From: Siphonodentalium dalli
Lineage: Eukaryota > Mollusca > Scaphopoda > Gadilida > Siphonodentaliidae
Assembly: GCA_032622095.1 (NCBI GenBank)
Contig: CP136063.1
Span: 23,872,987 to 23,936,986 of the forward strand
Direction of reading: 5' to 3'
DNA: 64,000 nt
Positions 45,827 to 58,539 of this stretch are shown here, one piece after another. Under the pieces are notes generated by a model that was given only the letters and a program-made list of their open reading frames with translations, was not told the origin of the DNA and did not search any database. The position numbers and the translations under genes were made by a program. Positions within the stretch are counted from its first letter, which is position 1; each line of letters starts with the position of its first letter.

Positions 45827-48535
45827 CACAGTGTCATTCAATCCATTATAAGTAGTGGTTGATGAATAAAATTGACTAAATAAATACGAATGTATACCTG
45901 ATTATGATGCCATTATGCTAGCTCTGTGTAAAAACTTAAAAATCAGTACAAACAATGGCTGCCAAAATGGCCACCCGATGTGAAAAATACTATTTTCTAT
46001 CACTTCTGTTTATCACTTGTTGCTCTCTGAACTGGGAAACAATGGGTATATTCTTTCAATGATCGTGTCAACTGATCATTACAGCAATGACATGTCTAAT
46101 AGATTAGATCATAGTTTACTCCGGTCCTTCACTAATAAGTTATAACGAATGCGGTATGAAATTTAACCAAAATCGACTTTGGGATTCTGGTCACATTTGA
46201 TATTTAGGGATGAGCAGATCTTATCTACAAAATAATTGATCGTTTCTTTTATTGTGAACATTCCATTTCAAATAGACCAAAAGAAACAATAAATTTTATC
46301 TAATATGGCTTCCAAAACGAAAATGGTAGACTCTGCCCAGCTTATCACATAATGGAAGTTGTGAGTGGTGGATGCAGTTGATAGTTGGCTAATATACATG
46401 TATGTGGCTCATATACATCAAAACTATTTATTTTCAATCTTTTGGTGGCTTCCCGCGGGTTGACAAAATCTCGACGCATCAGTGCTATAATGTCGTAACT
46501 CCATTATGGCGGGAAATGAGTATTTGATACCATTCGAATCGTGAGAAAAAATCCAATCCGATGGGCCAAACTGTCTTTGTATTGGATGACAAATATTCGC
46601 ACAAACCAGTGAAGCAAATGTCGTATCTCCAGCGATATTTACAATTATTCGTGCTATGAGGTCGTATGTCCAACAGCAGCCAATCGAACGCTTCATGTTG
46701 TCCACGTGACTTCTGTTTTGTGTTTGTGAATTCTAAAATGTGTGCTATATGGTAGTATCTCCATGTTAGTCACGTGATCATTTGGTGATTTAAATTTTGT
46801 GATTGTTCCACACATTTCTGTATGATGATGCACATGGGTGAATTTTCATAGTGTAGAATAGGCACTTTTAGTTCATAGACACATGCGATTGCCACCATAT
46901 TTAGCTTAATCTACATTTATTAGCACAACTTCATTATAGCACGGAAACGAATCGTCGCTGGCATACGCAAAATGTCATATCTCCAAACAAGCTATTGCTT
47001 TTAAAAAGAAAACGAGGGAGTAAACAGAAAACAATATGTGGTTCAATGAACAGCTAATGTCAGTTTTCATTGGGATAAATACAACAATACGTCATGCTTT
47101 GTCAACATTAGGAGAAATGTTGTCTAAAAACTTCAACCTTCATTTTCTCGGAAAGTTGAAAATGTGGGTTACATTATAGCACTGATGCGACGAAATATTA
47201 ACTATTCGGGCTCGGCCATCATTTTCAAGTTTCAAGCTGGAACTAAATGTAGCCCATGGATTACCCATTTCGAACATGTAAGAAAAGTAGTTTTACTCTG
47301 ATCTCTTCCCAGATATCAACTCTCAGGTAAATGGTGATCTCTTATGTTCTAGAAAATACGTTTGCCAAATACATATATGTATGAAGAAACTATCCCCATA
47401 CATTGTTTACACATCGACTCCGTAAGTATGTGGAGGTTTTCTTGGACAAGCGGAATTTTCAAACCTCGAAACCGTCCGTACAAACAATAAAAGTTAATAG
47501 GAAATGACGTTGGATGTAGGTCTAGAGTACGTCGTCCGCATGAAATAGTTTTCGTGTCATTAAGTTGCACATATTTCGTGCTCTGATGAGCATGGATGAA
47601 AATAACATGTTCATTGTTCACATTTCTTAGACAAACATGTTGTTAATCAACATGTTCATGTGGCATTTCTATCCAATGACAACCTTGAAATACCAGTTCA
47701 TCAAGCTAAATGGTTGATACCTTTATGCATACGGGTCAGATCCAGCCGTGGCGCACATTGTGTCTACATATCATTGATGAAATTCACTAAATGTGTAGAA
47801 GATATCGGTGCGTCTATATATTACTAGAATGTTTCTATCCACATGTATATACCCACATGACACGGAATTGTCACATGGAGTGTGAAGGGTATACAATGTA
47901 CGTGCGAATTTTCATTTTTCCTCTTGATATTGAAGAAAATAATTTTACTTTGAAACTCCCCAGCTCCGATAACCAACTTGCCCACCAATTAAGTAAACCC
48001 CAGATTATTCCCCCCCCCCTGTCCTTTTCACTTTCGCCAGCACTGGAAAACCCATTATGGCCTGATGCTTCCGGACTATACCACCGATGCCCATATATTT
48101 GATGTTGCGAATAGTCGTTATAAGTAGAAATATTGACACTGTGTTTTCAAATAATCTAGATTCGTAGCAATTTAATTTCTTTTTAATTAATTTCCAGATA
48201 GTCCCTCGTAATAAGTGGACATCGTGTTGGATCCTGCAGTATACTGCTTAGTTGGAACATTTCGGGCTGAACTGATTGTGGTAGTAGATTATTGGCAACA
48301 TGTTTAATAGGTCTGTCATCGTTAGCTCACAACCGAAGTGTTGTTTCGGCTTTCCTCTGAGCAGAACTTAATTTTCGACAATTTTCGGTGGCCATTTTGG
48401 TAGCCATCTTAGCATTTTGAATCGTGATTGGCTACTCATACCCATAAAAAAACATTGATTTCAATCAATGATGTGTATTGGTGCCGAATTGGCGTTTTGT
48501 CGAATGGGTTTTCGTGAATAAATACATATTTGCCA
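45827..48535. other. Centre of the inverted repeat, no gene supported
   Basis: About 2.7 kb. A 93-codon minus frame (46424-46705) and others are unassigned. More ATGGC-type words occur near 45953. I see no transposase. Confidence 0.35.
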
Positions 48536-48539
48536 TTTT

Positions 48540-48705
48540 CATTATTATTGGCGACCATGTTGGACGCCATCTTGAATTCTGTATTTTCCCCAAAGCGGAT
48601 TTTAGCGGATTTTGGATATGTTATACACGAGATTCTCACGCGTCGAATGACAACAAACCCGCTTCTTTACCAATTCCTTCTGGGTCTAACCCTCTGACGA
48701 CCATT
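48540..48705 (-). repeat. Extra terminal piece of the inverted repeat
   Basis: A truncated third copy of the outer part of the arm (GTTGGACGCCATCTTGAAT... to TCTGGGTCTAACCCTCTGAC), in tandem with the right arm that follows at once. Confidence 0.75.
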
Positions 48706-49385
48706 CTAAATATCTGCCATTTTCCATATTTTGACCGCCATTTTGGCAGCCATTTTAAGACAAAGCGCCAATTTGGGTTTCATTGAATTGGAGTATTTAT
48801 AGATAACGGTGTGCCCAACTTACATTGTACAGTTCTGTCCATTTCTTGTTGATATATGACTGGAATCCCAATGGCGATTTTTGTGGAATTTTATACCGCG
48901 TTCTGTAAAATCAAATTTTTGAGGGTGTAGATAAGTCTAGGACCCCATTTATGGTATCTTTCATTGCTCCAATGATGCATTAACACGAATATGACTAATC
49001 AATGTCGCCAGTCTGAACCATTATCAAACAACAGGAATTGATCTTTAAGATACTAGGCAAAAACTTCAAATTTTCGAGTTTAGGCCGCCATTTGGGCACC
49101 CATCTGGGGCGAGGGGTTCCATTTTTACTATAGAAATGTGGCATAATACTTTACCTTCGCAAAAATGTTTACATTGTTCAAATATGGCAACATTTTGTTC
49201 TCATTATGTCGAATTAATCTCAGTCAGAATCTCTTTTGACTAAAGGCGGCCATGTTGGACGCCATCTTGGATCCTGGATTTTGCCCAAAGCGGATTTTAG
49301 CGGATTTTGGATATGTTGTAGCAGAGATTCTCCCGCGCTGAATGACACCGAGATCGCTTCTTTACCAATTTCTTCTGTGTCAACC
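48706..49385 (-). repeat. Large inverted repeat, right arm
   Basis: Reverse complement of 45131-45826, from the inner CTGCCATTTTCCATATTTTG to the outer TTTACCAATTTCTTCTGTGT. Carries GCCGCCATTTGGGC and GGCGGCCATGTTGGACGCC. Confidence 0.8.
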
Positions 49386-49414
49386 CCTTTTTTTTTCGTA
49401 CCACGACCACACTA

Positions 49415-49585
49415 TTAGCTGGCAATCGATGGCATGACTTGTCAGACGAGCATATTTATATGTATATTTCTCTTCTACTACTCTATCTTACTCTCTATCT
49501 TTCTATGTATGCTGACAGTACTTGGCCAGCTGCATATATTGTCACTGGTGCCTGTATTTCGGTTTCCATCTTTCGGTTATATGCC
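49415..49585 (+). repeat. 165-bp dispersed repeat, copy 1
   Basis: Matches 57136-57304 in the same orientation (CAGACGAGCATATT, TTTCTCTTCTACTACTCTAT, CAGTACTTGGCCAGCTG, TTTCCATCTTTCGGT). The copy at 57 kb follows an RT relic, so this is probably the 3' untranslated end of that LINE family. Confidence 0.75.
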
Positions 49586-49699
49586 CGGTAACTGTGAACA
49601 ATGCGCGCCGCTTTGAGTGCAGCTTATCAAGTTGGTTTAGAAGTTTCTCTGGAGTTCAGTCGCATACAATATCTACATAATCCAGTAGAAGGATAACAT

Positions 49700-51560
49700 A
49701 GGAACATCTACATAGGAACTATACATGATAGCAAGTCTGCAAATAGCGTGTCTGTCATTTGCAGAATGAGGTCCACATGGGTTGAGTTTAGTGACACTAT
49801 CCCACACCATGGGCTAGCGTCACTAAATTCACCCTCTGTGTCCTCATTCTGCTTAGCCCCCTCCCTATCTCGGATCAGATTCCCCAGTTGAAGTTGATAA
49901 TGTTCACCCATTTGGGCATTATGCATTTTATCTTCTGCAAATTAAAAGATATAGAAACTTCCCAGAATGTAACAATGTTAATTTGAGGCTATAAATACTT
50001 CAAAGAAGATGAGGCATAAGCAGAACGAGGTCTCCAGAGGGTATTTTCGTGATGCTACAATTTGGGAATTATAATATACTCTATGTGAATACTAGCATAA
50101 TAGTATTTTTCATTCCTGGTGTGATTTTGTTGTGGGGTGAAAATTTGTATTATGTTAATGTTATAATTTGTTAAAGATGGATTATCTTTTTAAATAACAA
50201 ATTTTAAATAGTTGCATGGGTATAAAATAATAGATATGAACTGAAGACCCCTGTCCGGAAAAGCTTCTATCAATTAATATTGATTTTATTTCGAATATTA
50301 AATCGGGACCGTTTATGTTACTATTTTTAGAACAGACCATTCCGATGATACCATATTGCGACATAGAACACTGGGCTGTTCCTATGGCTACACACCAAAA
50401 GTCAAATGTCCAACATTGATTGTGTGTATTGATTTGTTCCACAGATATAAGCGATAATGAGTATAATTAACGTTTATTTGTGACAAAATTGTATAATAAA
50501 AACTCTTGTTTCTGTTAACAGTAACCACTGTTGTTCGTTAGCTGAACAAACACACCTTTTTACACCAGAAAATATTCGAAATAAAATGATTAATCGATAG
50601 AAGCATTTCCGGACAGGAATCTTCGATTCAAATTTTATACCCCGGTAACTATATATTACATGTTTATAAAGAGATAATCCACCTTTAGATACTTCCCAGA
50701 ATATGAGACACAGGTAGAATAGGGTTCCCATAGGTTGAATTTAGTGACGCTATTTCCCCATTGCGGGCTAACATCACTGAATTCACCCTCTGTGTGCCTC
50801 ATTCTGCTTATGCCTTCAGCTGCTATGGTCGATCTAGGATCAGATTGAAGTTCCCCAGTTGAATTTGATAATGTTCAAACATTGGGCTCCTCGATTAGGC
50901 ATTTTATCTTCTGCAAATTAAGGAATATAGAAACTTCACAGAAGGGAAAATGCAGCTAAAAACAATGTTAATTTGAGACTATAGATACTTCCCAGAAGAT
51001 GAGCCATAAGCAGGATGAGGTATCCAGATGGTGAATTTGGTGATAATATCTCGCATAGCGGGCTAGCATCACTAAATTCACCGTTTAAGGACCTTATTCT
51101 GCTTAGGCCATCGACTGATATGGTAGATCTAGTCAGAGGATGAATTTAGTGGCGCTATTCCATATAGCGGGCTAGCATAACTAATTTCACTCTCTGGTGA
51201 CTTCATTCTGGTTAGGCCCTCAACTGCTATGGTAGATCTCGGATCAGATTGAAGTTCCCCAGTTGAAGTTGATAATGTTCACCCATTAGGCACCTCCATT
51301 ATGCATTTATCTTCTGAAAATTAGGGGATATAGAAACTTCCCAGGAGGAAAAATGTAACTAAAACAATGTTAATTTGAGACTAAATATACTTCCCAGAAG
51401 ATTAGGCATAAGCAGAATGAGGTCTCCAGAGGGTAATTTCGTGATCCTACAATTTGGGAATTATAATATACTCTACGTAAATACTAGCATAATAGTATTT
51501 TTTATTCCTGGTGTGATTTTTTGTGGGGGGGGGGGGGGTGTGAAAATTTTGATTTTGGTT
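49700..51560 (+). repeat. About 400-bp diverged repeat units with nested MITE
   Basis: Three units share CACTAAATTCACC, GGATCAGATT, CCCCAGTTGAA(G/T)TTGATAATG, GCATTTTATCTTCTG and AAGCAGAATGAGGT. The CCCAGTTGAA word starts at about 49884, 50857 and 51256. The gap between the first and second is large because a long-TIR TTAA element (50175-50684) sits between them. Units one and three continue into the same ACAATTTGGGAATTATAATA tail. Confidence 0.7.
50175..50684 (-). mobile_element. Long-TIR TTAA element, full copy
   Basis: 510 bp with TTAA on the left (50171-50174) and a one-base changed TTAG on the right (50685-50688). An 86-codon minus frame (50182-50442) reads like that of copy 1 but is broken in other copies. 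Confidence 0.8.
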
Positions 51561-51760
51561 AAATACGCCCAGATCGGAGGGGTCGGAAAAAATTTCCAGG
51601 CACGTATGATCGTTTTTATTTTTTCCGGCCTCGGACCACCCTCCCACCCAATTTCTTCCGTTTCCGGCATTTTTTTTCCAGGCAATTTTGGACACCTACC
51701 CTTTTTTTCCGTTTCAGGAATTTTTTCCGGTCAGTTTTTGACACCCACCCCCTAAATAGT
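51516..51760 (+). repeat. Inverted repeat with G-run, left end
   Basis: A run of about 13-14 G followed by GGAAAAAATTTCCAGGCACG and TATGATCG. The reverse complement (ATCATACGTGCCTGG, AATTTTTTTTCC, then a long C run) lies at 52793-52840. The pair encloses about 1.2 kb. Words of TTTTTTCCGG type repeat within this end. Confidence 0.7.
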
Positions 51761-52750
51761 TTATTGCGCGAGATTTTAATAGAACAGTGCATAATGAAGA
51801 TAACGATACTATTTGAATTTATCATATAAGTGTCATTAATCAAGAAATGTGTCAACATAATCACATTTCTAGGGATAGGCAGAGTGCCAAAGTTTTTATT
51901 AACATTCATTTTCATAATATTTAGTCACATGATCTAGTCACATAAGTACATTTGAGTATTCTACAGACTACATGGTACAACACATTTCAGATTATTTGAT
52001 ATTGTGATATTTGCTATGTGATATATTGCTTGAACCAAATTGTTTATCAAAACATGTGGAAATACAACTGTTCATCCCAGTTCATCCCAGTTTGAAGAAT
52101 AATGCTAATACCAAACATAACCATGATATACCCGCATGACTCTTCTTGGGGCATCTCAGAAACCAGATCTGAGGAAACATGTTATTGCGGTTAATGGCAG
52201 GCTTATAGCCACTGCCTGAAGTAATAGGCTTCGTAATAATTGGGAATAACATATGGATGGATAGCCCAATCACACTCCTTTTTTGCTCACGATATCAGTG
52301 ACGATAAAGTCTTTGTTACTGTGATTAACATTACAAGCTGATCCACATTAACTTGGAAAACAATTTGAAATTGTTCAAGCTGGCCAGGCTGGCCTTCAAT
52401 TTATATGTTAATATTTTATGTTTTACGTTGTCAAAAGTCTATTTTATTCCATTATACAGTCACATATGGTCAAGTGTGCTTTCATTTTATTGCTTATCTT
52501 CAGCTGAGTTCTACATAGTTATTCTTATTTTGTTGTATCAGTAGATGGAATCCTGATTAAATTTTATTTTTCCAATAGCGCAGTTACTTGTTCTATCAAG
52601 TTGAATTTGGGTTATTGTTGGCCATTGTGCAACTGATCCAACTTCTGATAACCTATATATATATAGTATAGCATTGCTATTAACTATATATGACCTGTTT
52701 CTTATAAAAATAAGACTCAATAGCAGAAATGAAAACAAAATTTGGCACAT
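51761..52750. other. Interior between the G-run and C-run ends
   Basis: About 1 kb of AT-rich DNA with no supported gene. It may be the body of a non-autonomous element. Confidence 0.4.
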
Positions 52751-52850
52751 GGAAAAAACTGCTTTTCGGACCCGAGAGACACCCACCCACCCCATCATAC
52801 GTGCCTGGAATTTTTTTTCCAACCCCCCCCCCCCCCCCCGCCCAGATTAG
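52751..52850 (-). repeat. Inverted repeat with C-run, right end
   Basis: Counterpart of 51516-51640, ending in about 18 C. Confidence 0.7.
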
Positions 52851-52966
52851 AAAACCTTCTGAATAGCGAACCTTCGGAAAAGGGAACCTTCGGGATAATG
52901 AACCTTTGGAATATCGAACCTTCGGAACAATGAACCCTCGGAATAGCGAACCTTCGGAATATAGAA
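52851..52966 (+). repeat. 16-17-bp minisatellite GAACCTTCGGAATAGC
   Basis: About seven tandem units of GAACCTTCGGAATAGC with drift, ending a few bases from the 3' end of the zinc-finger cluster on the other strand. Confidence 0.85.
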
Positions 52967-52968
52967 CC

Positions 52969-53275
52969 CTACCCATAAATCGCATTGGTACGGGAGATCC
53001 CCGGTATGTATTCTCTTCTATGCATCACCAAACTGTTTAAATGACTGAATGGTTTCTCGCATATATCACAATGGCAAGGCTTATCTCCGGTGTGCATGTT
53101 CTTATGTGTCTCCAAGTTGCTCGACTGAGTGAATGATTTCTCGCATATATGACAACAGTAAGATTTATCTCCGGTGTGAAGACTCTTATGTGTCACCAAG
53201 TCGCTCGATGTATTAAATGGTTTCCTGCATATATCACAATGATAAGGATTATCTCCAGTGTGGATGGATTCTGTT
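52969..53275 (-). pseudogene. Last fingers of the 53-55.6 kb array, frameshifted
   Basis: The minus strand reads HCDICRKPFNTSSDLVTHKS, CHICEKSFTQSSNLETHKNM and CDICEKPFSHLNSLVMHR, then a non-finger tail (EYIPGIS). These three fingers are out of frame with the preceding array because of a four-base tandem duplication (GGAT twice at 53262-53269). They would be the C-terminal end of the original protein. Confidence 0.7.
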
Positions 53276-53875
53276 ATTTGTCACCAAGTCGCTCGATGTA
53301 TTAAAAGATTTCCTGCATATATCACAACAGTAAGGCTTATCTCCGGTGTGGATTCTCTTATGCATCACCAAGTCGCTCGATTGATTAAATGATTTCCCGC
53401 ATATATCAGAACAGTAAGGCTTATCTCCGGTGTGGATTCTCTTATGTGTCGCCATGTTGCTCGATGTATTAAATGATTTCCCGCATAAATCACAACAGTA
53501 AGGCTTATCTCCAGTGTGGATTCTTTTATGTGTCGCCATGTCACTCGATGTATTAAATGATTTCCCGCATATATCACAACAGTAAGGCTTATCACCGGTG
53601 TGGATTTTCTTATGTGTCGCCATGTCACTCGATGTATTAAATGGTTTCCCGCATATATCACAACAGTAAGGCTTATCTCCGGTGTGGATTCTGTTATGTG
53701 TCACCAAGTCGCTCGATGTATTAAAAGATTTCCTGCATATATCACAATGGTAAGGCTTATTTCCGGTGTGGATTCTCTTATGTGTCGCCATGTTGCTCGA
53801 TGTATTAAATGATTTCCTACATATATCACAACAGTAAGGCTTATCTCTGGTGTGGAATTTCTTATGTGTCGCCAT
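53249..53875 (-). pseudogene. Zinc-finger array segment, about seven fingers
   Basis: Seven fingers open without a stop, many with the identical recognition helix NTSSDMATH or NTSSNMATH. The start Met is the M of MATHK inside a finger. The frame ends at NRIHPHWR after the four-base duplication. One finger reads CSDIC (first Cys kept). It is bounded upstream by a nonsense codon at about 53903. Confidence 0.7.
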
Positions 53876-54900
<1,025 letters not shown>

Positions 54901-54909
54901 GTCACAACT

Positions 54910-55623
54910 CTAAGGCTTAACCCCGGTGTGGATTCTCTTATGTCTCATCAAGCTGCTTGAACGATTAAATGATTTCTCGCATATATCACAACTGTAAGGC
55001 GTATCCCCAGTGTGGATTCTCTTATGGGCCACCAAGCTGCCCGATTGAGTAAATGATTTCCTGCATATATCACAATGGTACGGGTTATCTCCGGTGTGGA
55101 TTCTCTTATGCGTCACCAAGTGACTTGATGTATTAAATGAATTCCCGCATATATCACAACGGTACGGCTTATCTCCTGTGTTAATTCTCTTATGCGTCAC
55201 CAAGGTGCTGAAATGATTAAATGATTTCTCGCATATATCACAATGGTAAGGCTTATCTTCAGTGTGGATTCTCTTATGTGACATCAAGCTGCTCGATTGA
55301 CTAAATGATTTCTCGCATATATCACAACGGTAAGGGTCATCTTCAGTGTGGATTCTCTTATGTCTCATCAAATTGCTCGATTTATTAAATGATTTCCTGC
55401 ATATATCACAACGGTAAGGTTTATCTCCGGTGTGGATTATCTTATGTGTCGCCAAGCTGCTCGATTGATTAAATGATTTCCCGCATATATCACAATGGTA
55501 CGGCTTATCTCCTGTGTGGATTCTCTTATGCGTCACCACGCTGCCTGCTCTGGTAAACAGTTTCCCACATACGTCACAATGATGTTTATTCCCTGTGTGG
55601 GCATTCAGATTATCACCTCCCAT
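54910..55623 (-). CDS. C2H2 zinc-finger protein, eight fingers, N-part of array
   Basis: This 237-residue frame starts MGGDNLNAHTGNKHHCDVC, which enters a finger almost at once, and runs through eight fingers with TGDKP or TEDKP linkers. Finger 5 ends RIN in place of RIH. The frame stops at HTGVKP followed by TAG where TAC (Tyr) is expected. The next residues in frame are still finger-like, so the stop is a point mutation in a longer array of about thirty units that runs down to 52969. A short protein ending here could still bind DNA. The nearest upstream feature is a TTAA element at 55660. Confidence 0.6.
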   Translation of the reverse strand: MGGDNLNAHTGNKHHCDVCGKLFTRAGSVVTHKRIHTGDKPYHCDICGKSFNQSSSLATHKIIHTGDKPYRCDICRKSFNKSSNLMRHKRIHTEDDPYRCDICEKSFSQSSSLMSHKRIHTEDKPYHCDICEKSFNHFSTLVTHKRINTGDKPYRCDICGNSFNTSSHLVTHKRIHTGDNPYHCDICRKSFTQSGSLVAHKRIHTGDTPYSCDICEKSFNRSSSLMRHKRIHTGVKP

Positions 55624-55659
55624 CCCAGGATTGTCCTGGATATATCAGTATATATTTAA

Positions 55660-56179
55660 AGATGGATTATCTCTTTAAATAACAAATTTTAAAAAGTTGC
55701 GTGGGTATAAAATAATAGATATGAACTGAAGACCTATGTCCGGAAAAGCTTCTATCAATTAATATTGATTTTATTTCGAATATAAAATCGGGCCCATTTA
55801 TGTTACTATTTTTAGAACCGACCATTCGGATGATACCTTATTGCGATATAGAGCACTGGGCTGTTCCAACGGCTACGCAACGAATGTCAAATGTCACAGA
55901 TTGGTTGTTTGTATTGTTTTGTTCCAACGATATAAGCGATAACGAGTATAATTAACATCTATTTGTGACAAAATTGCACAATATAATTTCTGGTCTCTGT
56001 TAACAGTAACCACCATTGTTCGTTAGCTGAACAAACACACCTTTTTAGGCCAGAAAATATTCGAAATAAAATTAATATTAATCGATAGAAGCATTTCCGG
56101 ACAGGAGTCTTCGATTCAAATCTAATATTTTATACCCCGGTAACTATATAATACATGTTTACAAAGAGATAATCCACCT
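55660..56179 (-). mobile_element. Long-TIR TTAA element, full copy
   Basis: 520 bp with perfect TTAA on both sides (55656-55659 and 56180-56183), inserted 37 bp upstream of the zinc-finger frame that starts at 55623. Any promoter of that gene would have to lie beyond or inside this element. Confidence 0.85.
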
Positions 56180-56454
56180 TTAATAAAGACACAGCCTATA
56201 CGTGCATATAAAAATCTGATATAATGTTAATCCAATCCATTAATACAATGTAAACAGGAGGAGTCCGTGTCAATTGATCGATTTTCACGACAAACAAACG
56301 ATGATGTAAATACCGAATTTATAACATGCGGCTTATTGTGTGGTATCATTCAGTAGATCCATTTACAAAACGATATAAATTCATATTAATATTTACCTGT
56401 ATTTACCTGTATTCTTGAGCCTTAAAAGCTTTCGCTTGTTGTGGTTAAATACGT

Positions 56455-57020
56455 TTGTTCTTGGTTAAAAAAAATTTGCAAAGTGTAATTTGTACAAAAT
56501 CCAAACATTGCAAGTTACTATTGTACCCAGATGACTCAGCTTTGATAGTCTCGGGAAACGATACAAAAGTGATAGCAGCTAGATCAGCCGAGTACCGAAT
56601 TAACATCACTAAGCCACTGGCTAGTCGACAACAAATTGTCACTTCATTTAGGCAAAACAGAATCCAACTTATTTGGCTCCAAACGCAAAATTAATAAATG
56701 TCCCGAACTTGCTGCAACGGTATCAATATTCAGTCCGTTAAGGATGTGAAATATATGGGTGCCCGTCTCGATGAAAGTCTTACTGGAGAACAAATGGCCA
56801 AACGGGTACTGGATAAAGTAACTGCTCGTCTCAAATTTTTATATAGAAAGGCTGACTTTCTAACCCCTTTCACAAAGAAACTACTTGCTAACTCATTAAT
56901 TCAATGCCACCTTGATTATGCATCCTCTATTTGGTATACCTCTTTGAGTACAACTACCAAAAAATAAACTACAAATATTTCAAAACAAATTAATCCAGTT
57001 TGTTCTGAGCTTGGATAGAT
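56455..57020 (+). pseudogene. Non-LTR retrotransposon RT fragment
   Basis: CKLLLYPDDSALIVSGND holds the catalytic block, with Pro in place of Ala in YADD. A shift is needed to reach LSLHLGKTESNLFGSKRK (in another frame), then a clean 89-codon frame reads VKDVKYMGARLDESLTGE, ARLKFLYRKADFLTPFTKK, LIQCHLDYASSIWYTSLS. These are successive parts of the RT palm/thumb of CR1/Jockey-like LINEs. It ends with a TAA after TTTKK, and FQNKLIQFVLSLDR continues beyond it. Dead copy. Confidence 0.8.
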
Positions 57021-57135
57021 AGTAATACTGTATGAGAACTTGTGCTGTGGCCTGGTCAGTCCTGTGGTCGGTTACCATTAAGGACCACAGTGGAAATAAG
57101 CAAGCTTTGGTTTGCTTTCCCGTGGCCTCCTTCAT

Positions 57136-57304
57136 GGCAATCGATAGCACGACTTTTCAGACGAGCATATTCATATGTATATTTCTCTTCTACTACTCTA
57201 TCTTACTCGCTATCTGTCTATGTATGATGACAGTACTTGGCCAGCTGAATATATTGTCACTGCTGCCTGTATTTCGGGTTGGTTTCCATCTTTCGGTCAT
57301 GGAC
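57136..57304 (+). repeat. 165-bp dispersed repeat, copy 2 (LINE 3' end)
   Basis: Same as 49415-49585. It follows the RT relic by about 115 bp, which fits a LINE 3' UTR. Confidence 0.75.
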
Positions 57305-57319
57305 AAGCCAGTCTAAAGC

Positions 57320-58140
57320 AATTTTGCATCTTTTAGCCATTACAAAATTATCTCTCTATCTATCTATTGTGACCAACCCAGAACAAATGCTATGTTGCAA
57401 TTAATCACACAATACGACCGGTATATCAAACATCGAAAGGCATATTATAAACTAGAATGCACTCACTGGAGCTGCCTATATACTTGCGCCCATCACACAT
57501 TTGGCATGTTTTGTGGTGTCTTACAAACAACAGTTTGAACCACGGGTGCTGGCACCTCGTTTGGGAGAGATCGATAAAAAAACCTATGGATATCAATCTC
57601 AGTTCATCCATCGCTGAAATATGTGTGTGTAGGGACAGAATATATCTGTTATCTCAAGTTGATCTATAACACTAATGATAGTCTCAGTAATACGTACGAG
57701 TTGTTTGATTTTGACACCTGAACTACATCTATATACGTTTACATGGCCGAATTTAAACTTTTAAAAATTAATATAATTGGGTTGTTTTACAGTTCGTAAG
57801 CGATGCAAGTATAGTTGTGACGTCACTAATTTCTAAACCCCATCCAATTGAAATTTGATTTTTACATCCGGGCGATTCGCACCTATGAGCCCCAGTGGTG
57901 GCCACCTGGACTAGCCACTGGCTCTATGACGCTCCGACGCTCTGCTCTGTTCGCCGTCATGAGAGACCAGCACAATCCATCCGCCATTTTGAAAAAGGGA
58001 TTCCCTGTCCAATCAGAAAATAGCATCCCGTTACTAAGTAGTTGCTAGCCGACTAATTGGGTTACCCTTAGTAGGCGATACTCGCACTTGAGTTTTGCGC
58101 AGAGATTTGTCTGTCGCTGTTTAATTTAAGGCATAAAAAA
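57320..58140. other. Spacer with a locally GC-richer patch
   Basis: No gene is supported. At 57890-58060 the base composition rises (CCAGTGGTGGCCACCTGG palindrome, GTCCAATCAG CCAAT-like word), which could be promoter-like DNA ahead of the possible exon at 58222. Confidence 0.3.
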
Positions 58141-58221
58141 AGTTTTAATTTTCTGAAACCTCGACAAGTTGATTGTTTGAAAGAAAGTTTGGCGAGTGAT
58201 GTGATGGCTTTTTTGCCGACA

Positions 58222-58281
58222 TGATACGGCAAATCGATGATTTTCCACCTGCTGCCGTACCTGCATGGGCTTCACAAAGGT
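58222..58281 (+). CDS. Possible short first exon (MIRQIDDFPP...)
   Basis: ATG at about 58222 gives MIRQIDDFPPAAVPAWASQ and then AAAG/GTAACT, a good splice donor. The reading phase does not join directly to the RecQ-like exon at 59799 (both leave two bases), so a missing exon would be required. It is a weak proposal. Confidence 0.2.
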
Positions 58282-58539
58282 AACTTGTAAGCTTTTAATA
58301 AAACACGTTTACCTGTAGGCCTACTGTTGTTTCTAATATAATTTACAAATATGATCAAATATATAAGTATTAGCAATGATAAAAACAATAAGATGTGCAA
58401 AAGTAATTAATTAGTCTAGCTCTATTATTATATTAACAAAGTTGGGTGAATTTTATATCATCTAACACGGGAAGCTCTTCCCAAATGTTTGGTTTCACTG
58501 GGTCTGGGATTATATGGACATTATAATAGGTGGTGAGAA

